64,000 nucleotides of DNA from Tetracladium setigerum (taxonomy: Eukaryota > Ascomycota > Leotiomycetes > Helotiales). Under the pieces are notes generated by a model. It worked only from the letters and a program-made list of their open reading frames with translations. It made no database searches and was not told the origin of the DNA. Position 1 is the first letter of the stretch; each line of letters starts with the position of its first letter. The DNA lies in assembly GCA_031472005.1 (NCBI GenBank), contig PZJY01000004.1, positions 558,001-622,000 of the forward strand, written 5' to 3'. Positions 21,544-33,470 of the stretch are shown piece after piece. The translations under genes and the position numbers were made by a program.

Positions 21544-24515
21544 TCAAGTTGAGTTCTTGCGAGGCTCAAGTAGTAAACTCTTATCGTAGTATTGATTTGC
21601 GTTCCCATGCTCTAATGATGATTCGATGCGAACAATCTCTGCTTGGATCCACTGCTGTACCCCTTGGACTTCGCTAAGGTGGTATGGGTGTTGGAATCGC
21701 AGCAGTTCACCGATGATCTTTGATGTTCGGATGTGCTTGTCGAAGTTGATGACCGACATGCCTTCATGACCGCCAGTACCTGGAAGATGTCTCATAGCTG
21801 GAATTCCCGCATCTATAATTGTAAGGTCGGTAAGGTAAATTCCTAGGAATGGGAGGCAAGGCGGCAGATGATTGTGAAGCCTTCTTCGAAGTATGGCATA
21901 ATTCTTCTCTACACTGACAATCACTTCCAAATCCTTTAACATATCCTTTCGCTTCTGAGACACAATATCCCAAGTCCGCTTTAGTCGATTAATTGCCGAG
22001 GAGCTGAGAGAGGAGATTATTGCTATCAGCGCACTGTAGTTGTTGAGTTCCAGGCATTCATATGCAATTTTGATCCAATGCTTAATGGTTGCCGCTCGCT
22101 TCGTTATCTCCTTATTTTGAAGAACAGTGTCAGTAACTAAGTTGGTAAGATTTGTCGATAGTGTTATCATTGTTATGATGTTCGGGGCATTGGAGGCTGA
22201 ACGCTTTGTCCATTCGGAACCGAGAAGCTCTTTGGGCATGATGGAGCGGAATATCCTCGTTTCTTTGATCGTTAACTGTCGCGCCAACTCAAGTGGATCG
22301 AGCTCTAGAATGGTGGGATTACGCCCTCCAGATTTCCAATACTTCAATGTTGTGGCTTGACGCTTGGTCATGTTTGAAGGCGGGAAAAGCATATCGGCAT
22401 GGCCGTCCGGGGCAAAAGGTGTCGATGCCTGCGCCATGGACGACACCAAGCGGGGAACAAGAGGACTTTTGGTGGATAACACCCTGTCAATCAGCTCAAA
22501 CAACCTCCTACCTTGTTTAGGAAGGGCAATGCTAAGCTTTTCACAGGCAAATGATTTGATCACAGACAAGGCTTCGTGGTCAGAAAGATCGCGCCAATGT
22601 GATTCAAGCCAACACTTAAATACGTTATAAACCCGCAACCTCACGGGTCCTACATCGTGGAGGCTTTCGGCGACGTAATCGAACCGATGAACTAGGAGCC
22701 TAGCGAGCTCAATAGGGGTGACAAAGAGTCGGAAAGTAAGGTAAAATGCTGATACAAATGTCGAGTCCGGTATTGAATCATGTTGAGTAAGTTTTTCCAC
22801 AAGAGCAGGAAGTGTGCCCGCAGTAATCTGACCTTCTTTGTTGTGTAGAAGCTCGTGCGCGTAAGTCTTTCCAAGTATTTTCGCCTCGCCATCATCTGCA
22901 TTTTCGGTCAATGCACTGAGGTTGGAGATTGAAGATTGTTCTCTTGGAACACACATGTCTGGAGTGGTCGCTGCGGTGGAATTGCCGGCAGTGTAACCCC
23001 CAGCAGCAGGTATGGGAGCTTCTGGGAATATCTTTTCTTCGACCGGTGAATCTGACGGCCTTTCAAGTGGCCGTTTGTAACTTCGAATGAGAAGAGGCGG
23101 TCGTGAGGGATTTGTTGCTGGTTCTGGGATTACGGCTTCCGGCCCAGCTGGAGTCGTCTTGGCCTCCTCCTCTGTAGCCACGTCCATTGACGCCATACAT
23201 ATGTCAAGCCCTTTTCTCTGGGACTCGAACTCGAAATCGCCAATTCGCTCAATGATTGATTTCATTTTCGCAACACACTCTCCAGCGGCTCTCACGCAGC
23301 TAATCATCATATCCTCATCTATTAACCCCAATGACACGTTAACGTTCTGTGCAGCAAACACCAGCGTCTTGATTCGATCATCCATGCCGGTTCGTACTGG
23401 ATCTAGAAGTCTGGTGCTTTGATTGTAGCGTGCACAGATGACTTCAACAACCGCTAGAAGCTCTAGGCCAACAGTGGCGGATTGTCGAAGTGCTACAAGA
23501 AGATCGGCTGACGATTGAGGTTGCGCATGTAGGCGACCAATGAACGAAGCCAGACAGGAGAGAAAAGTATCATGGGTGGTATAAAGTCGCTCAGATACGA
23601 GTTTCTGGCGTTGCGCGGCGGGTATTGAAGCCGACAAACGGTGGGAGCTGAATCGTCTTCTGATATGAACCGCCGTCGTTATTCGTTTAGAAGGCTGTCG
23701 TTGAGTCTCCCCAATTAGAGTCAAGTCCATCGGAGAAGTCGGAAGATTGTACCCTTCTTCGGTGATGGCTGTCCGTTGCTGTGTCCCTACATCCTCTTCC
23801 AAGACATCGAGAAATTGGACAGCCTTATTGACGATCTTCAAAGCCCTTAGCATTATTTCATCAAAGATGTCGTTGGCATCCTCTCCATCCGCATGCGTTA
23901 TATGACTGGCAGCCAATTCTTGGAATCTTTTACCTCTTTTGACAAGTGAGGAGAGATACGACAACAAAGCTTTTCGAGACCGTCGCAATTTTTCGTTGCT
24001 CCGGATCAGGAACGACTCTCGCGTCAAACATTCTGATTTGTCCTAGTCAAAACGTAAGTATCAGAGACCTGAGGAGTAGAAGTAATGCGTACTAATAAAT
24101 ATCGTATACCAGCAGTAATTCCACCCATTAACTCATTCCCACCTTCTTCATTGTCGCCCGCATTGCGACTACACGGAAGATCCAAGAACTTCAACAGAGC
24201 ATTCAGTAAATGCTGCATTGGTTCAGGGCCATAAGCTTCACAATAGTTTGTTGGTAGCCAGCCGCGTGCACCAGATATAAGAAGCGTCCCATCAGCCCAA
24301 CCATTTGTGTGTATTGAATGGACCAAGATCACATCTCTGCGGTTCAGCGGTAGCGTGACTGTATTCGAAAGTGAGTATGTGGGATGAAAAGAATGGGACG
24401 CTCGGAGGTAGTTGTGGAAGACTTGGTAAGGCGCTTCAATCTGCTGTGACAAATGCTCCTGGGAGCCATTGGGAGTCGCTGGAGGGGTCATCTGCGAATA
24501 ACTGCTGATGGGCAT
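21544..24515 (-). CDS. Ras guanine nucleotide exchange factor (Cdc25 type, SH3 plus RasGEF)
   Basis: Exons on the minus strand are 24515-24093 and 24042-21544, giving 973 residues. Near the N-terminus is an SH3-like segment (DVILVHSIHTNGWADGTLL, then RGWLPTNYCE), as in yeast Cdc25. The junction AGIRYLL/DKSECLTRES is conserved in these proteins and fixes the 50-bp intron. A RasGEF_N domain starts near residue 520 (AKILGKTYAHELL, then DSTFVSAFYLTFRLF). The catalytic RasGEF domain starts near residue 715 (LDPLELARQLTIKE) and contains NYSALIAIISSLSSSAINRL, LPPCLPFLGIYLTDLTIIDA and NFDKHIRTSKIIGEL. It should load GTP on Ras at the membrane and act upstream of cAMP or MAPK signalling. An in-frame ATG at 24491 is an alternative start. 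Confidence 0.88.
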
Positions 24516-25209
24516 TACGCAGCAGACCCTGAATGTACGAATAAAGGTGCTACGTGAACACACGAAGGCGTGAATTACTCATTCCCATATGGCATACAGA
24601 GCTAGTCTGGCCTTCTGCGATAATACCAGAGTTCTAAAAGTTTTTTGACATAATGTGAGAATATGAATTGATAGTGACGACACTGAGACTGCTGCACTAC
24701 TCTGATGGTAGATGGGATTGGGATACATTTTGGGGACGGTGTTGTATCAATAATATTGAAGCAGACAGAATGGCGGCAGCTAGGTGTGTCCAAGATTTGT
24801 TTTTCGACTGAAGATGCTTTGGCGGTTGCTTGCCCCTCGTTTGATAAGGATCGCTTAAGGCCCTGCATTTCGAACCTGCAGAAGGGCTCGGGCCTAGCGG
24901 GAGGCCCCAATCGGATCCTTTTCACAGAGCCCATGAGGAAAACAGCACACTCCGCTGATCTTCTAACCGTCTCGGACCCTTGTCGCTTTTGTTCACAATT
25001 TCCTAAAGTTCCCAAAATCAATTTCCTCTTACGGCTATACTCGAAACGCTGACGTCCCGATTCACAGAACTCCCAGCACGTCATGGGGTATCTTTGCGCC
25101 ACGATTTCTTTCAATATTACTATCTAGACTTGCATAGACTTGCACAGACTTGGCACGTCTGAAGTTATGAAGCTGTGAAAGTCTCTCATCCATTTACCTA
25201 TCTCCACAC
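24516..25209. other. divergent intergenic region
   Basis: This is the shared upstream region of the RasGEF (-) and bZIP (+) genes. Overlapping frames on both strands of about 115-170 codons have no domain, no signal and no splice support, and I read them as chance. Confidence 0.4.
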
Positions 25210-26249
25210 ATGACGCTGTTGCTGTCGAAACCTGAACGCAACATGTCAGAAGACAAGAAAGAACTTGAATGTCTAGATGACTCGATGGATCTGCCTGACG
25301 CGGAGGCTCTTGGGCCACTCCAAGATCATACTGTCACAATTGTCACAAAGAAAAGGAAGGGAGGTCGGAAGCCAGTATGTCTATATTCGTTCTGTCTAGT
25401 CATGTCACTTACGATACTACAGATATGTGCTACCTCCCAGGAACGCAAACAACGTAATCGTCAGGCCCAGGCAGCTTTCCGAGAGCGCAGAACAGAGTAC
25501 ATAAAGCAACTTGAGGATACAATTGGAATCCATGAAGCAAATCTTCGTAATGTGTATAGTGCTCGTGAGAGCGCTGTCGATGAATGCATTATGCTTAGAT
25601 ACAAGAATTCTCTCCTCGAGAGAATTCTGTTGGAAAAGGTATTGGAGTACTGCCCCGAACATCACTGAGAATACTTCCTAATTCTTCCCACAGGTATCGA
25701 TGTGCGCGCTGAATTGGAAGCGAAGACAACTAATCTCAAAGTCAACACACATGCACGCACGAGTACAACACGTTCCAATGCAATCATCACACCAAAGTCA
25801 GAGCCCAAAGAATCGCCTCGGTCTCCCCAATCACACCCAATGCCACTCTTTCTAGTTGGAAGTTCGTCAACTCTCTTGGAAAAACACTATGAGCAACTCG
25901 GCAAGTTAGCCCGGCCCTCCAATCGCATTATCTGAGCGATCTGTTAACTGGTTCCCTGGGTACAGAACGAGAATATGAAACACACACCAACGTATTTGAT
26001 GATGAAGTTCTTCAATCAGGGCTAGGCCCTTACCCAGGATCCCTTGATGTATCGCCGCAGTCACAGATGCGCACCCAATCAATTGATTCACACGATGAAG
26101 TTCAACAAGTGGATGACAATCCGGAAGGACAAAGCTTGGAGACTCAACCTCTGGAGCCGATGCTTGACATGGATCCATTTGGCCTCTCGACTAGCATGAA
26201 GTTCCCGACTCACTTCTCACTGGTACCAGATAGCAGTTCAATGTTTTGA
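25210..26249 (+). pseudogene. bZIP transcription factor gene with two apparent frame breaks
   Basis: Exon 1 (25210-25374) ends KKRKGGRKP. Exon 2 (25423-25638) encodes the basic region and zipper: ATSQERKQRNRQAQAAFRER, RRTEYIKQLEDTIGIHEANL and MLRYKNSLLERILLEK. NRQAQAAFRERR is a typical fungal bZIP contact region of AP-1-like type. The family continues with GIDV, which exists at 25694 but one base out of phase after a normal CAG acceptor. A second shift near 25910 is needed to reach the last open stretch, which ends PTHFSLVPDSSSMF at 26249. The DNA-binding part is intact, and only the C-terminal part is affected. I cannot tell an assembly indel from real decay. A second in-frame ATG lies at 25243. 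Confidence 0.7.
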
Positions 26250-26806
26250 ACGTATCTAGGGGTGCGCTGATTTATTCCAAGTTGATGTATCTGCTCCTTA
26301 TGAAAACTTGAGTTGTAGGATTTTGTTTAATTAAGATAATAGGCTGGAGTTGTCACAACGTTTGCTCAGTTTATGTAAAGCTAAGCTTAGCGACTGTTTT
26401 CATACAGAGCAAGCCTTGAAGATCAAGTCTGGGAGCTATGAAGGGCTACATAAAATGGAGGGCGATGACGGAATCGATTTCCACGAAGCACATACTGGGA
26501 TCAATCCAAGCTTTCAGACAGTTGAAAATGTTTTGATGGTTATTTTATTCTTTCTCCACTATTTAATTACTCTGTCCTTGCTAAGGAGAAGAGTGAGTTG
26601 ACTTTTGCCAGCCAATGAACCCGCAGAGTTTTGTGCCGATATGGGTAGCACTGGTATCTTGGCGAACAATGGTACTTGGTTGATCTTCCATTGACCTTCA
26701 ACCTTGGTACTTGTTACTTGCGAAGGGGTGGGAATCGTACTGACCCCCCAGTGAGGTTGACCTATGGCATCGGTCAGCGTTGATCAGACTGGAAGTGAAC
26801 ATAACG
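26250..26806. other. convergent intergenic region
   Basis: No supported gene is present between the bZIP stop and the minus-strand unknown. Confidence 0.4.
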
Positions 26807-27510
26807 TCATCTATTACCTTCTTCCTGCAAAACCGCAGGTTCTCTGTTCGATATACTCTGTAACGCCTGATATTGGTTCTTAACGAACACTTTAGCTTCC
26901 TCATGTCGCAGCTCAAGCTTGTCGAGTCCATCTGGACCTGGTTCTCCAAGTGCGATAGATTCAGGCACGCTCTCTGCGACTTTCCAAGCTACTTCAGAGA
27001 AGTTTTCTTGACTTATGAGAGGAAATTCTTTCTTGCTGAGAGGTACCTCTGAGGAGCCATGTAGTTCCGTCTTTGATAATATCTGGACTTTGTTTCGATT
27101 GTTGATCTTGGCGGCAGCATTTGTTGATGGTTGAGAGCCCCGGCGTCTGATGGCTGGCTTGTTCTTCCTTGCCGCTGTTGAGACAGCAAAATGATTCTTC
27201 TTCCCCCTTCCTCCTTCTGCCTTCTGCTCTGTCTTCGAGGTCTGTGAATGGGACGATGGGGGTTGCACAATGTGTAAGTTGTGACTTTGTGGCCCGATAG
27301 ATGAGTTGGTACTTGTTTCGGGTTTAAACTCGTACGGTGCGTCGAAATGAGCATTCGGTCGGCGTCCAGTCGTAGATTGACCTCCAGTCTTCTTGAGAAT
27401 CGATTTTGGCTTCGCAGCAACCGGAACATCGTATAGCGCAGAGGAAGATAGCGTAGAGGAGGAGGTGGTGTTCAGTCTTCTCTTGAAAGGACGTTGGACA
27501 GTAACGGTAC
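26807..27510 (-). CDS. unknown basic, Ser-rich protein (3' exon, 5' end unresolved)
   Basis: An open stretch of about 234 codons without its own good ATG starts after an acceptor-like GTCGCAG at about 27511. It encodes FKRRLNTTSSSTL, KPKSILKKTGGQSTTGRR, RRRGSQPSTNAAAKINNR and a helical C-terminus (LELRHEEAKVFVKNQYQALQ). Amino-acid composition, length and the acceptor suggest real coding sequence, probably nuclear. A possible first exon at 27617 begins MKGPNWKYKVPAPTGRL, but no donor gives the right phase. I recognise no family. The 3' end might also be spliced at GTAATA near 26810. Confidence 0.42.
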
Positions 27511-27617
27511 CTGCGACCTCAGGCCGAGAATGTGTAAGTATGTTCTAGCAGTCCCAAATTCAGTACAAGACGGCCAGTAGGAGCAGGTACTTTATACTTC
27601 CAATTGGGCCCCTTCAT

Positions 27618-28198
27618 CACGATTCGCAGAGCTCCGAAGTGGTACAAAGCTATCACCGTCCGATATGGCATGAAAAAGTTTTGCAACATTTGCACCCTTC
27701 AACTGACTCCGCCATATGCGCCACCAGTAGTTTTCCAGACGTTCCGCCGTTGGATCGAGAAGACTGCGCCTAGTGGTGTTATAGACTGTTCGAAGATTAA
27801 AATACTGTAATGTTATGATGTATAATTAGTTACCTCTCCATAGACGAGCAATTTCGGTCAGATCCAAAGTCTCAGCATTGATCCTTTCCACAACCCCACC
27901 AATTTCTCGTGAGTTCACCACGAAGCCTTTCGGCAGAATCAAAGACATTCAGAATGATGCTAACAAAGCAGTGAAGCCCAGGCGAGAAGCACTGTATAAA
28001 GAACCCTTCCAGGCGAAATTCTTGCTTTAGAAGACAGGTTGAATATTCATGGAAGAGACCCCGCAATTGAGGTCTAGGTGGCATCATGAGGAATCATTTC
28101 TGATGAGCGAAAGAATTGTTCGATCAAAAGAAGCACGATACAGATTCGGTCTCTTTGCATCGCAATGTGCACTGTGGGAGTAAGGGCCCGATTGACGT
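27618..28198. other. intergenic, nothing recognised
   Basis: No coding signal that I can support is present. Confidence 0.35.
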
Positions 28199-28302
28199 AG
28201 AAATGACAGTCGAAAAGGCGGTCGAAAGGGCAGTGGAAAAGGAAGTGGAAAAAGAAGTGGAAAAGGAAGTAGAAAATTCAGTAAAAAAGCAGTGCAAAAG
28301 AA
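28199..28302. repeat. 12-bp tandem repeat (GTGGAAAAGGAA type)
   Basis: About eight head-to-tail copies of a 12-base unit close to GTGGAAAAGGAA are present. They give a VEKEVEKEVEK frame on the plus strand. The same kind of unit recurs at 51170-51400. No gene structure surrounds it. Confidence 0.75.
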
Positions 28303-28582
28303 TGTGAAAACCCCCGGAAAAAATACAGTAGACAGGGGCTGATACGACGCGAGTTACTCTTTGTGGCAATTTGCATCCAGGACTTGTCTGGCCCGCCGAT
28401 AGTCGCACGGTCAGATCGCAGGAAGCGTCGGAGCTAAATTGTCGCAGACAGGAAGGCCCAAATCGGTACTGACTCCCCGGAATCTTGGCGTCGTCGTACT
28501 TACCTCCATTCTATGCTTTAAACTCCAGATTTCCTCTTGTCACCATGACTACACTTCACCTTGATACAGCGAATGACATATC

Positions 28583-30027
28583 ATGTCTTCAATTATAACA
28601 CCCTCCTTGGATTTCAATATCAAACAAAGTAAGGTCAGACATGTCATCAGTATTCTGTCAGTGATATTCGCACTCGGCACGATTACCGTTCCTCTTCGCT
28701 TCATCGCAAGGCGTAAACTCAAGACCCGTTTCTTCCTCGATGATTGGCTGATAATAGGCGCATCGGTACGTTGTTCACAGAATAAAGATCTTGTGGTGAT
28801 GTGATGCTTATTACTTTCACAGATATTGGCTGCTGTGCCGGTGTTGGTGTATGTGGAATGTAAGTATTTCTTGCACCTTTCAGACTGCGAATCCGAGAAC
28901 TCGAGTTCAATGGACCAGTCGCGCAGATCAATTTTCGCAAGAAGCAATATGCTGGCGAGCTGGTTTCTATCTTCGCAATTTTATTTACAAAGCTCTCGAT
29001 TCTTGCTTTCTACTGGCGGGTCTTCAACTATTTTCAAATGATGAAGGTGCTTGTTAGAATCACGGCAGGTGTGGTCATGTGCGGGAGTATTGCTTTTGTA
29101 AGTCTGGACCTTTCAGGAGTTGAATCAAACCCTTCCAAGCCCCTCTGGACTGAGCACATTGTAGCTTTTCTGCTCAAGGATACTAATTCTTGGATTAGTT
29201 CATAACATCAACAATTCAGTGCAATCCTGTTCATACATATTGGGACGAAGTCACAGGAGGTACCTGTATAAACACAAACGCATTTCTTCTTACCAATGCT
29301 GCTTTCAATATCATTACAAACTTCAGCCTCTTGGTCCTCCCTCTGCACTCTATTTGGAAGCTGCAAATACCACAGTCGAAGAAGGTCATGGTATCTTGTC
29401 TCTTTGCTCTCGGTGGATTGTAAGTCTCTCTCCTCTCCTTCTTAACTCTAGAGCCTTTCACATCTCGTCTGTATCCTTGACCTGCCTACCATCTTACCAT
29501 ATATTTCCTACAACAAATCTTTGAACCTAACTTCTTGCCTCTATAGAATAATTGTTGTATCTGCTTTACGACTTTGCAGCCTGACTCACCTAAATCTTGC
29601 ATCCGACGACGTGACGTGGGATATTGTCTACCCCACGATCTGGACAATTGGGGAAATACAACTAGGCGTCTTTTGTGCCTGTCTGCCGTTCCTCCGCCCG
29701 CTCTTCACAGAGTACACTCGAAAAGTTCAGGGCGCTATTTCTTCGCTCAGACAAACGCATCAATGTAGCACTCACTCTCAGGAACTGGCGGAGAGTGATG
29801 ATACCTTGGGAGAGCCAAAGGGTGAAGTTGTCACATATGTATGGACAGAGACTGATCAGAGTGTGGATGAAGAAAAATGGCCAGATGTCGACGAACGGAG
29901 GTGGCCACAAGAAGTCGATGAAGGAAAGTGGCGGCAGGAGATTGTAGTAACGAGAGTCTTCGAGTGGTCAGCAGAGGAGCCAGCAAACTCTTTGGATGGG
30001 AGTTCTATAGAATTTATAGGAGTTTAG
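28583..30027 (+). CDS. fungal rhodopsin-domain integral membrane protein (Pth11-like)
   Basis: Exons are 28583-28765, 28823-28859, 28884-29097, 29199-29419 and 29547-30027. Hydrophobic helices include HVISILSVIFALGTITVPLR, SIFAILFTKLSILAFYWRVF, VRITAGVVMCGSIAF, AFNIITNFSLLVLPLHSIWK and IIVVSALRLCSLTHL. DDWLIIGAS, FTKLSILAFYWRVF and the C..VH.YW region match the fungal rhodopsin-like family, some members of which are plasma-membrane receptors. The C-terminal cytoplasmic tail has three diverged EEKWPDVDERRWPQEVDEGK-type repeats. Exon 1 and exon 2 are one base out of phase with the IGCCAGVGVCG reading that the rest requires, as if one G is missing at the first donor (CGGTACG). Otherwise all junctions fit. 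Confidence 0.72.
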
Positions 30028-30510
30028 GAGTTGCAGGCACCGTTTATACGTCAATTTCTTTTTTGGACAGAGCATGTAAGATACAGATCTAGGTTCACAC
30101 TCTCAAGATTTGATAGACAGCGTTTGGGCAACCACATGGACTTACCAGGAGGAACGAGAGGCAAAGCCACGACCTTTGTGCTCAAGTATCTAGGCGTTTA
30201 ATCATATCAAACAGGATATTCTCCACTACTTTAAAGCAACTATGCATCTTTTGTCGCCGACTATATAAATGGGATCAAGATCAAATCTGAATCTATTTGT
30301 CGGTGCTGTTTATGTATTGCTCCGCTCGATGCAGAATCCTAGTTTGTGCAGCTATGGCTTTTAAAGGTACCTATTTAAGTCGCTGCAGGAATCTCGAAAA
30401 GGGAATAAAGTGTTGAGGGGGTACAGTCCCGCTCTTAAATACTCGGCTGAGGGAACCCATCACCCACAGTCCTGCTCCATCCATTTTACTCGACCAAAAA
30501 TATCTTCAAA
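30028..30510. other. intergenic, probable promoter of the C2H2-TM gene
   Basis: No gene was seen. The last 100 bases before the ATG at 30511 are C/T-rich, as in many fungal leaders. Confidence 0.35.
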
Positions 30511-31510
30511 ATGACCAAGAAGGAAGCAGAGGAAGCGCGTGAGAGCGTGGAGATCTCCGTCAACGTACCAAATCCGAGTCTACCTGATCCTGAACCTGCC
30601 AGGTAAGTTGTTCTCCTCTCCGCTGCGACGTCGGCTGAAATGAGTAGAAAACAATGCGTCATGCCTTACGGCTGCACTTTTTTGTGCAGCAAAACCTTTG
30701 GCTCCAAGAACGAGTGGAAGCGACATGAACATTCCCAACACTTCCATTCGGAAATATGGCGTTGCGACAAGGAGACCTCCGACGGGGTGGTTTGCGCGAA
30801 GGTGTGCTACCGTCGACAGTCGTTCCAAGATCATCTGAAAACGGAACATAATATCGAGGATGACACAATGAAAGAACAATCCGAAAGCTGCCGCATCGGT
30901 CGCAATTGTCAAGCACGTTTCTGGTGTGGATTTTGTAGCCAAATTATTGGCCTGGAGAGAAAGGGATTGGACGCCTGGACAGAACGCTTCGACCACATAG
31001 ATGATCATTTCATGGGCAATCATGGTCTCAAGAAGCAATGCATCTTAGATTGGATTCCCATGGATAGTCACGAGCTAAAGGGAGAATCCCTTAGGGACGA
31101 GGACCATCTGGATCCTGTCTCACCATCCGGGTCGACCATGAAGAGGGATGAGAGACTGCTCAAGAATACTAGTGATAGCTTCATCGTCGTGATTCAAGAC
31201 TCTGCGTTGGATACTGGTATGTCTTCCCAAATAACTTAAAGGAACAGCAACTAAAACAATTGAAGCAGTCACAAGCTTACTCACCCCCAAGTATTCTCTC
31301 CAGCATACTTCCGTACACGGGTCAGAGAACAAGACTCAGAAGGGTTGGTTTCTAAACCGAGTGACGAGTGGTAATCTAGAGATGAGCCAAATGGAGATTA
31401 GGGCTATTCAGAATTTCCATGTGGGGTTTTCACCTAGAAGAGGTATTTTTATTTGTTGCTGTGTTGTATTGGCTATTATGGCATTGTACTGCTTTGGAAA
31501 TGATGCGTAG
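30511..31510 (+). CDS. C2H2-type zinc-finger protein with C-terminal membrane anchor
   Basis: Exons 30511-30602, 30648-31216 and 31269-31510 give 300 residues. After an acidic start (MTKKEAEEARESVEIS) come three metal-binding segments of the kind seen in fungal C2H2 proteins: GCTFLCSKTFGSKNEWKRHE ending at a second His, WRCDKETSDGVVCAKVC with F..HL...H, and FWCGFCSQIIGLERKGL with ERFDHIDDHF. The C-terminal exon ends in a basic turn and one hydrophobic helix (RRGIFICCCVVLAIMALYCF) followed by GNDA at the stop. The layout implies a tail-anchored protein with its fingers in the cytosol or nucleoplasm. I know no characterised member. If the second intron were retained, the anchor would be lost (stop at 31237-31239). 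Confidence 0.62.
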
Positions 31511-32070
31511 ACGAACGTCTCAGAAATGAGTTATGGCCCTCACTCTTCCCCATCCTAAATATAAACCATATGAAAACATCAAAGTTCATAGGACTCTAAA
31601 GTTGACTCCAACACTTCCAGTCCATACGTCCTAGGTAACTAGCCTAGTACGATTCCCATAAAACCCTCATTACTTATTCTCGTACCCAAATCGTATTTTG
31701 TTCCCACCTTCACTACCTTATCCGATATAGCAAACAATGCCTCCCCACTTCCGATCCTGTTTGGGTGTGTGTATTGTACAACGCCAGTGCCGACCCTCAT
31801 CGATGCCATCATCCCATATCTCGTCATGCCGGCCGAAAGGAAGGAATAGGATCTTGCATGCCCTTAGGGTCTTGGTCTCATTCGATCGCTCATCGCATCC
31901 GGGGTTTTCACACCCTTGCACGAAAATATGGAAGGATTGTGGGGACTGATCACAATTGTATAGCAGGTCGGTTTCCCCCGCCTCATCTGGCGGTAAATTT
32001 TCCATATCCATGCCACTTATAGGCTCTATTTGGCTTTCCGGACGATGAAGGTCATTGGGCTTGTCATTGG
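31511..32070. other. convergent intergenic region
   Basis: Overlapping short frames are present on both strands without features. No supported gene. Confidence 0.4.
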
Positions 32071-32734
32071 CTATTGTATGGTTGCGGAATGTAGCTCTGC
32101 GTTGCTACCATTGAAGAGTGGTATGTGCGGAGATGGAATTCGAAGCGGCGGAACAGCTGCTGGAAGACTGACGTGTAGAATAGATGCACATATGCTGTAG
32201 TCAAAGACTGCTGCGTAGTGGATGTTGTCTGGTCTATCGAAGTGGAGGAGCTCTCCCCCATAGTTCAGAGAGCCTCGTGGAGATACTGGCGATGCTGGAA
32301 TCTGCATGTCCGTCTTCTGCTGTTGCTGAGGGGTGAGAGTCGGCAGATGTTGTTTTGGCCAGCCGAATGATGTAGAATGAGGGAATCGTTGCTCGTTGAA
32401 AGAGTTTGTGCTTCGCCTTAGGAGGTTCGTGGATTGGGAATAACTTGAAAAGTTCTGCCGTTGCTGTTGCACAAATCGTGTAGCAACTGAAAAGTACTGG
32501 ACTGGCCATATGTCACTCTCCGATGACTTTTGTTGCCAATCGACAAGTGTTGATTCCAAGGCAGGAGACATGTTAGGCGGGTTTATGGAGGGTGGAATAT
32601 TGAGCCTGTGACAGGGCTTACTCGTGGGAAGACCAACTCTGGGCGGCTCTTCCACGACGGCATCCTTGGGCAGAGAGAGTGGGCTCTTTGCTCACTTGCC
32701 CGGTATTTGGGTCTTGGAATGTTTGCCAAGTCAT
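32071..32734 (-). pseudogene. unknown Gln/Pro/Ser-rich protein, one apparent frameshift
   Basis: The minus-strand ATG at 32734 opens MTWQTFQDPNTGQVSKEP. After about 60 bases the continuing, clearly coding-like frame is one base out of step: LPKDAVVEEPPRVGLPTSKP, then SPALESTLVDWQQKSSESDI and WPVQYFSVATRFVQQQRQNF. Removing one C from a CCC run near 32672 makes a single frame of about 220 codons. The protein is low-complexity, with several Gln runs. I recognise no domain. It may be intact in the organism. Confidence 0.5.
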
Positions 32735-33309
32735 GTATTTGTGGTATTGAGATGAACACGTCAAAGTCTACCAGGACATATTGGTTGAGAAAGACGATTG
32801 ATTTGCTATTGCAGCATCAAGTCCACGGAATTGAGATCTTCGCGCTCAAGGGTCCGCCACTCCCCAGCTCCTTTGCTCAGGAATAACCTGTTCTTTTGAA
32901 TCTCTTCTATCTTTCAATTTTCATCATCATATAATCATATCTCAGAGTTCAGCAATTCCCAGATCAGTAGCATAGCAGCGGAATTCTTTGCTCACTTAAG
33001 ATGCTTGTGGGCTTGGTCTTTGCATGATACCAATCAATCTGCTGCGAGCTTGGAGAATGGCTCGATTAGCCCCTTTTCAAGGATTGAGGAGTCGAGAGAT
33101 TTGTCATGAATACAAAATGTACCTTCGCTCTTTACTATCCTCGTCGCCTTCACGGGAATAAAATGTCTCGGGTCACGTTCTAGGTTGGATCAGTGGATGG
33201 TTCGTGCATGATGGTGCTGTGGGGTGGATAGCTCCAGTTTCCTTTTTGAGCAATAATGCAGCCTGATGGCGGCAAGGATACATCTTCCTTATTTGGGTCA
33301 TGTCGCTAA
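32735..33309. other. divergent intergenic region
   Basis: This is upstream of both the Q-rich unknown (-) and the C2H2-TPR gene (+). No supported gene. Confidence 0.35.
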
Positions 33310-33412
33310 TCCAAGGCGACAGGACGACTAGGGCTGATATGCAAGGCGATGACTAGGGTTGACTGCAAGGCGATGACTAGGTTGATATGCAAGGCGATGA
33401 CTAGGGTCAGTT
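33310..33412. repeat. tandem repeat of about 25-28 bp upstream of the C2H2-TPR gene
   Basis: About four copies of a unit like GCAAGGCGATGACTAGGGTT plus a short variable tail (GATAT or GACT) stand head to tail. The array ends about 58 bases before the ATG at 33471. Confidence 0.75.
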
Positions 33413-33470
33413 GGATCCCGGAAAGTATTTTCGAACGTCACCTCGTAAATTACTCTTTCGCCAACAGAAA

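Noticed and set aside
24602..25114. 170-codon minus-strand frame with a plus-strand counterpart
   Set aside because: Lies between two divergent genes; featureless composition and no splice signals. Probably chance in the promoter region.
28116..28307. Glu/Lys/Val-rich 63-codon frame
   Set aside because: Explained by the 12-bp repeat. No surrounding gene structure.
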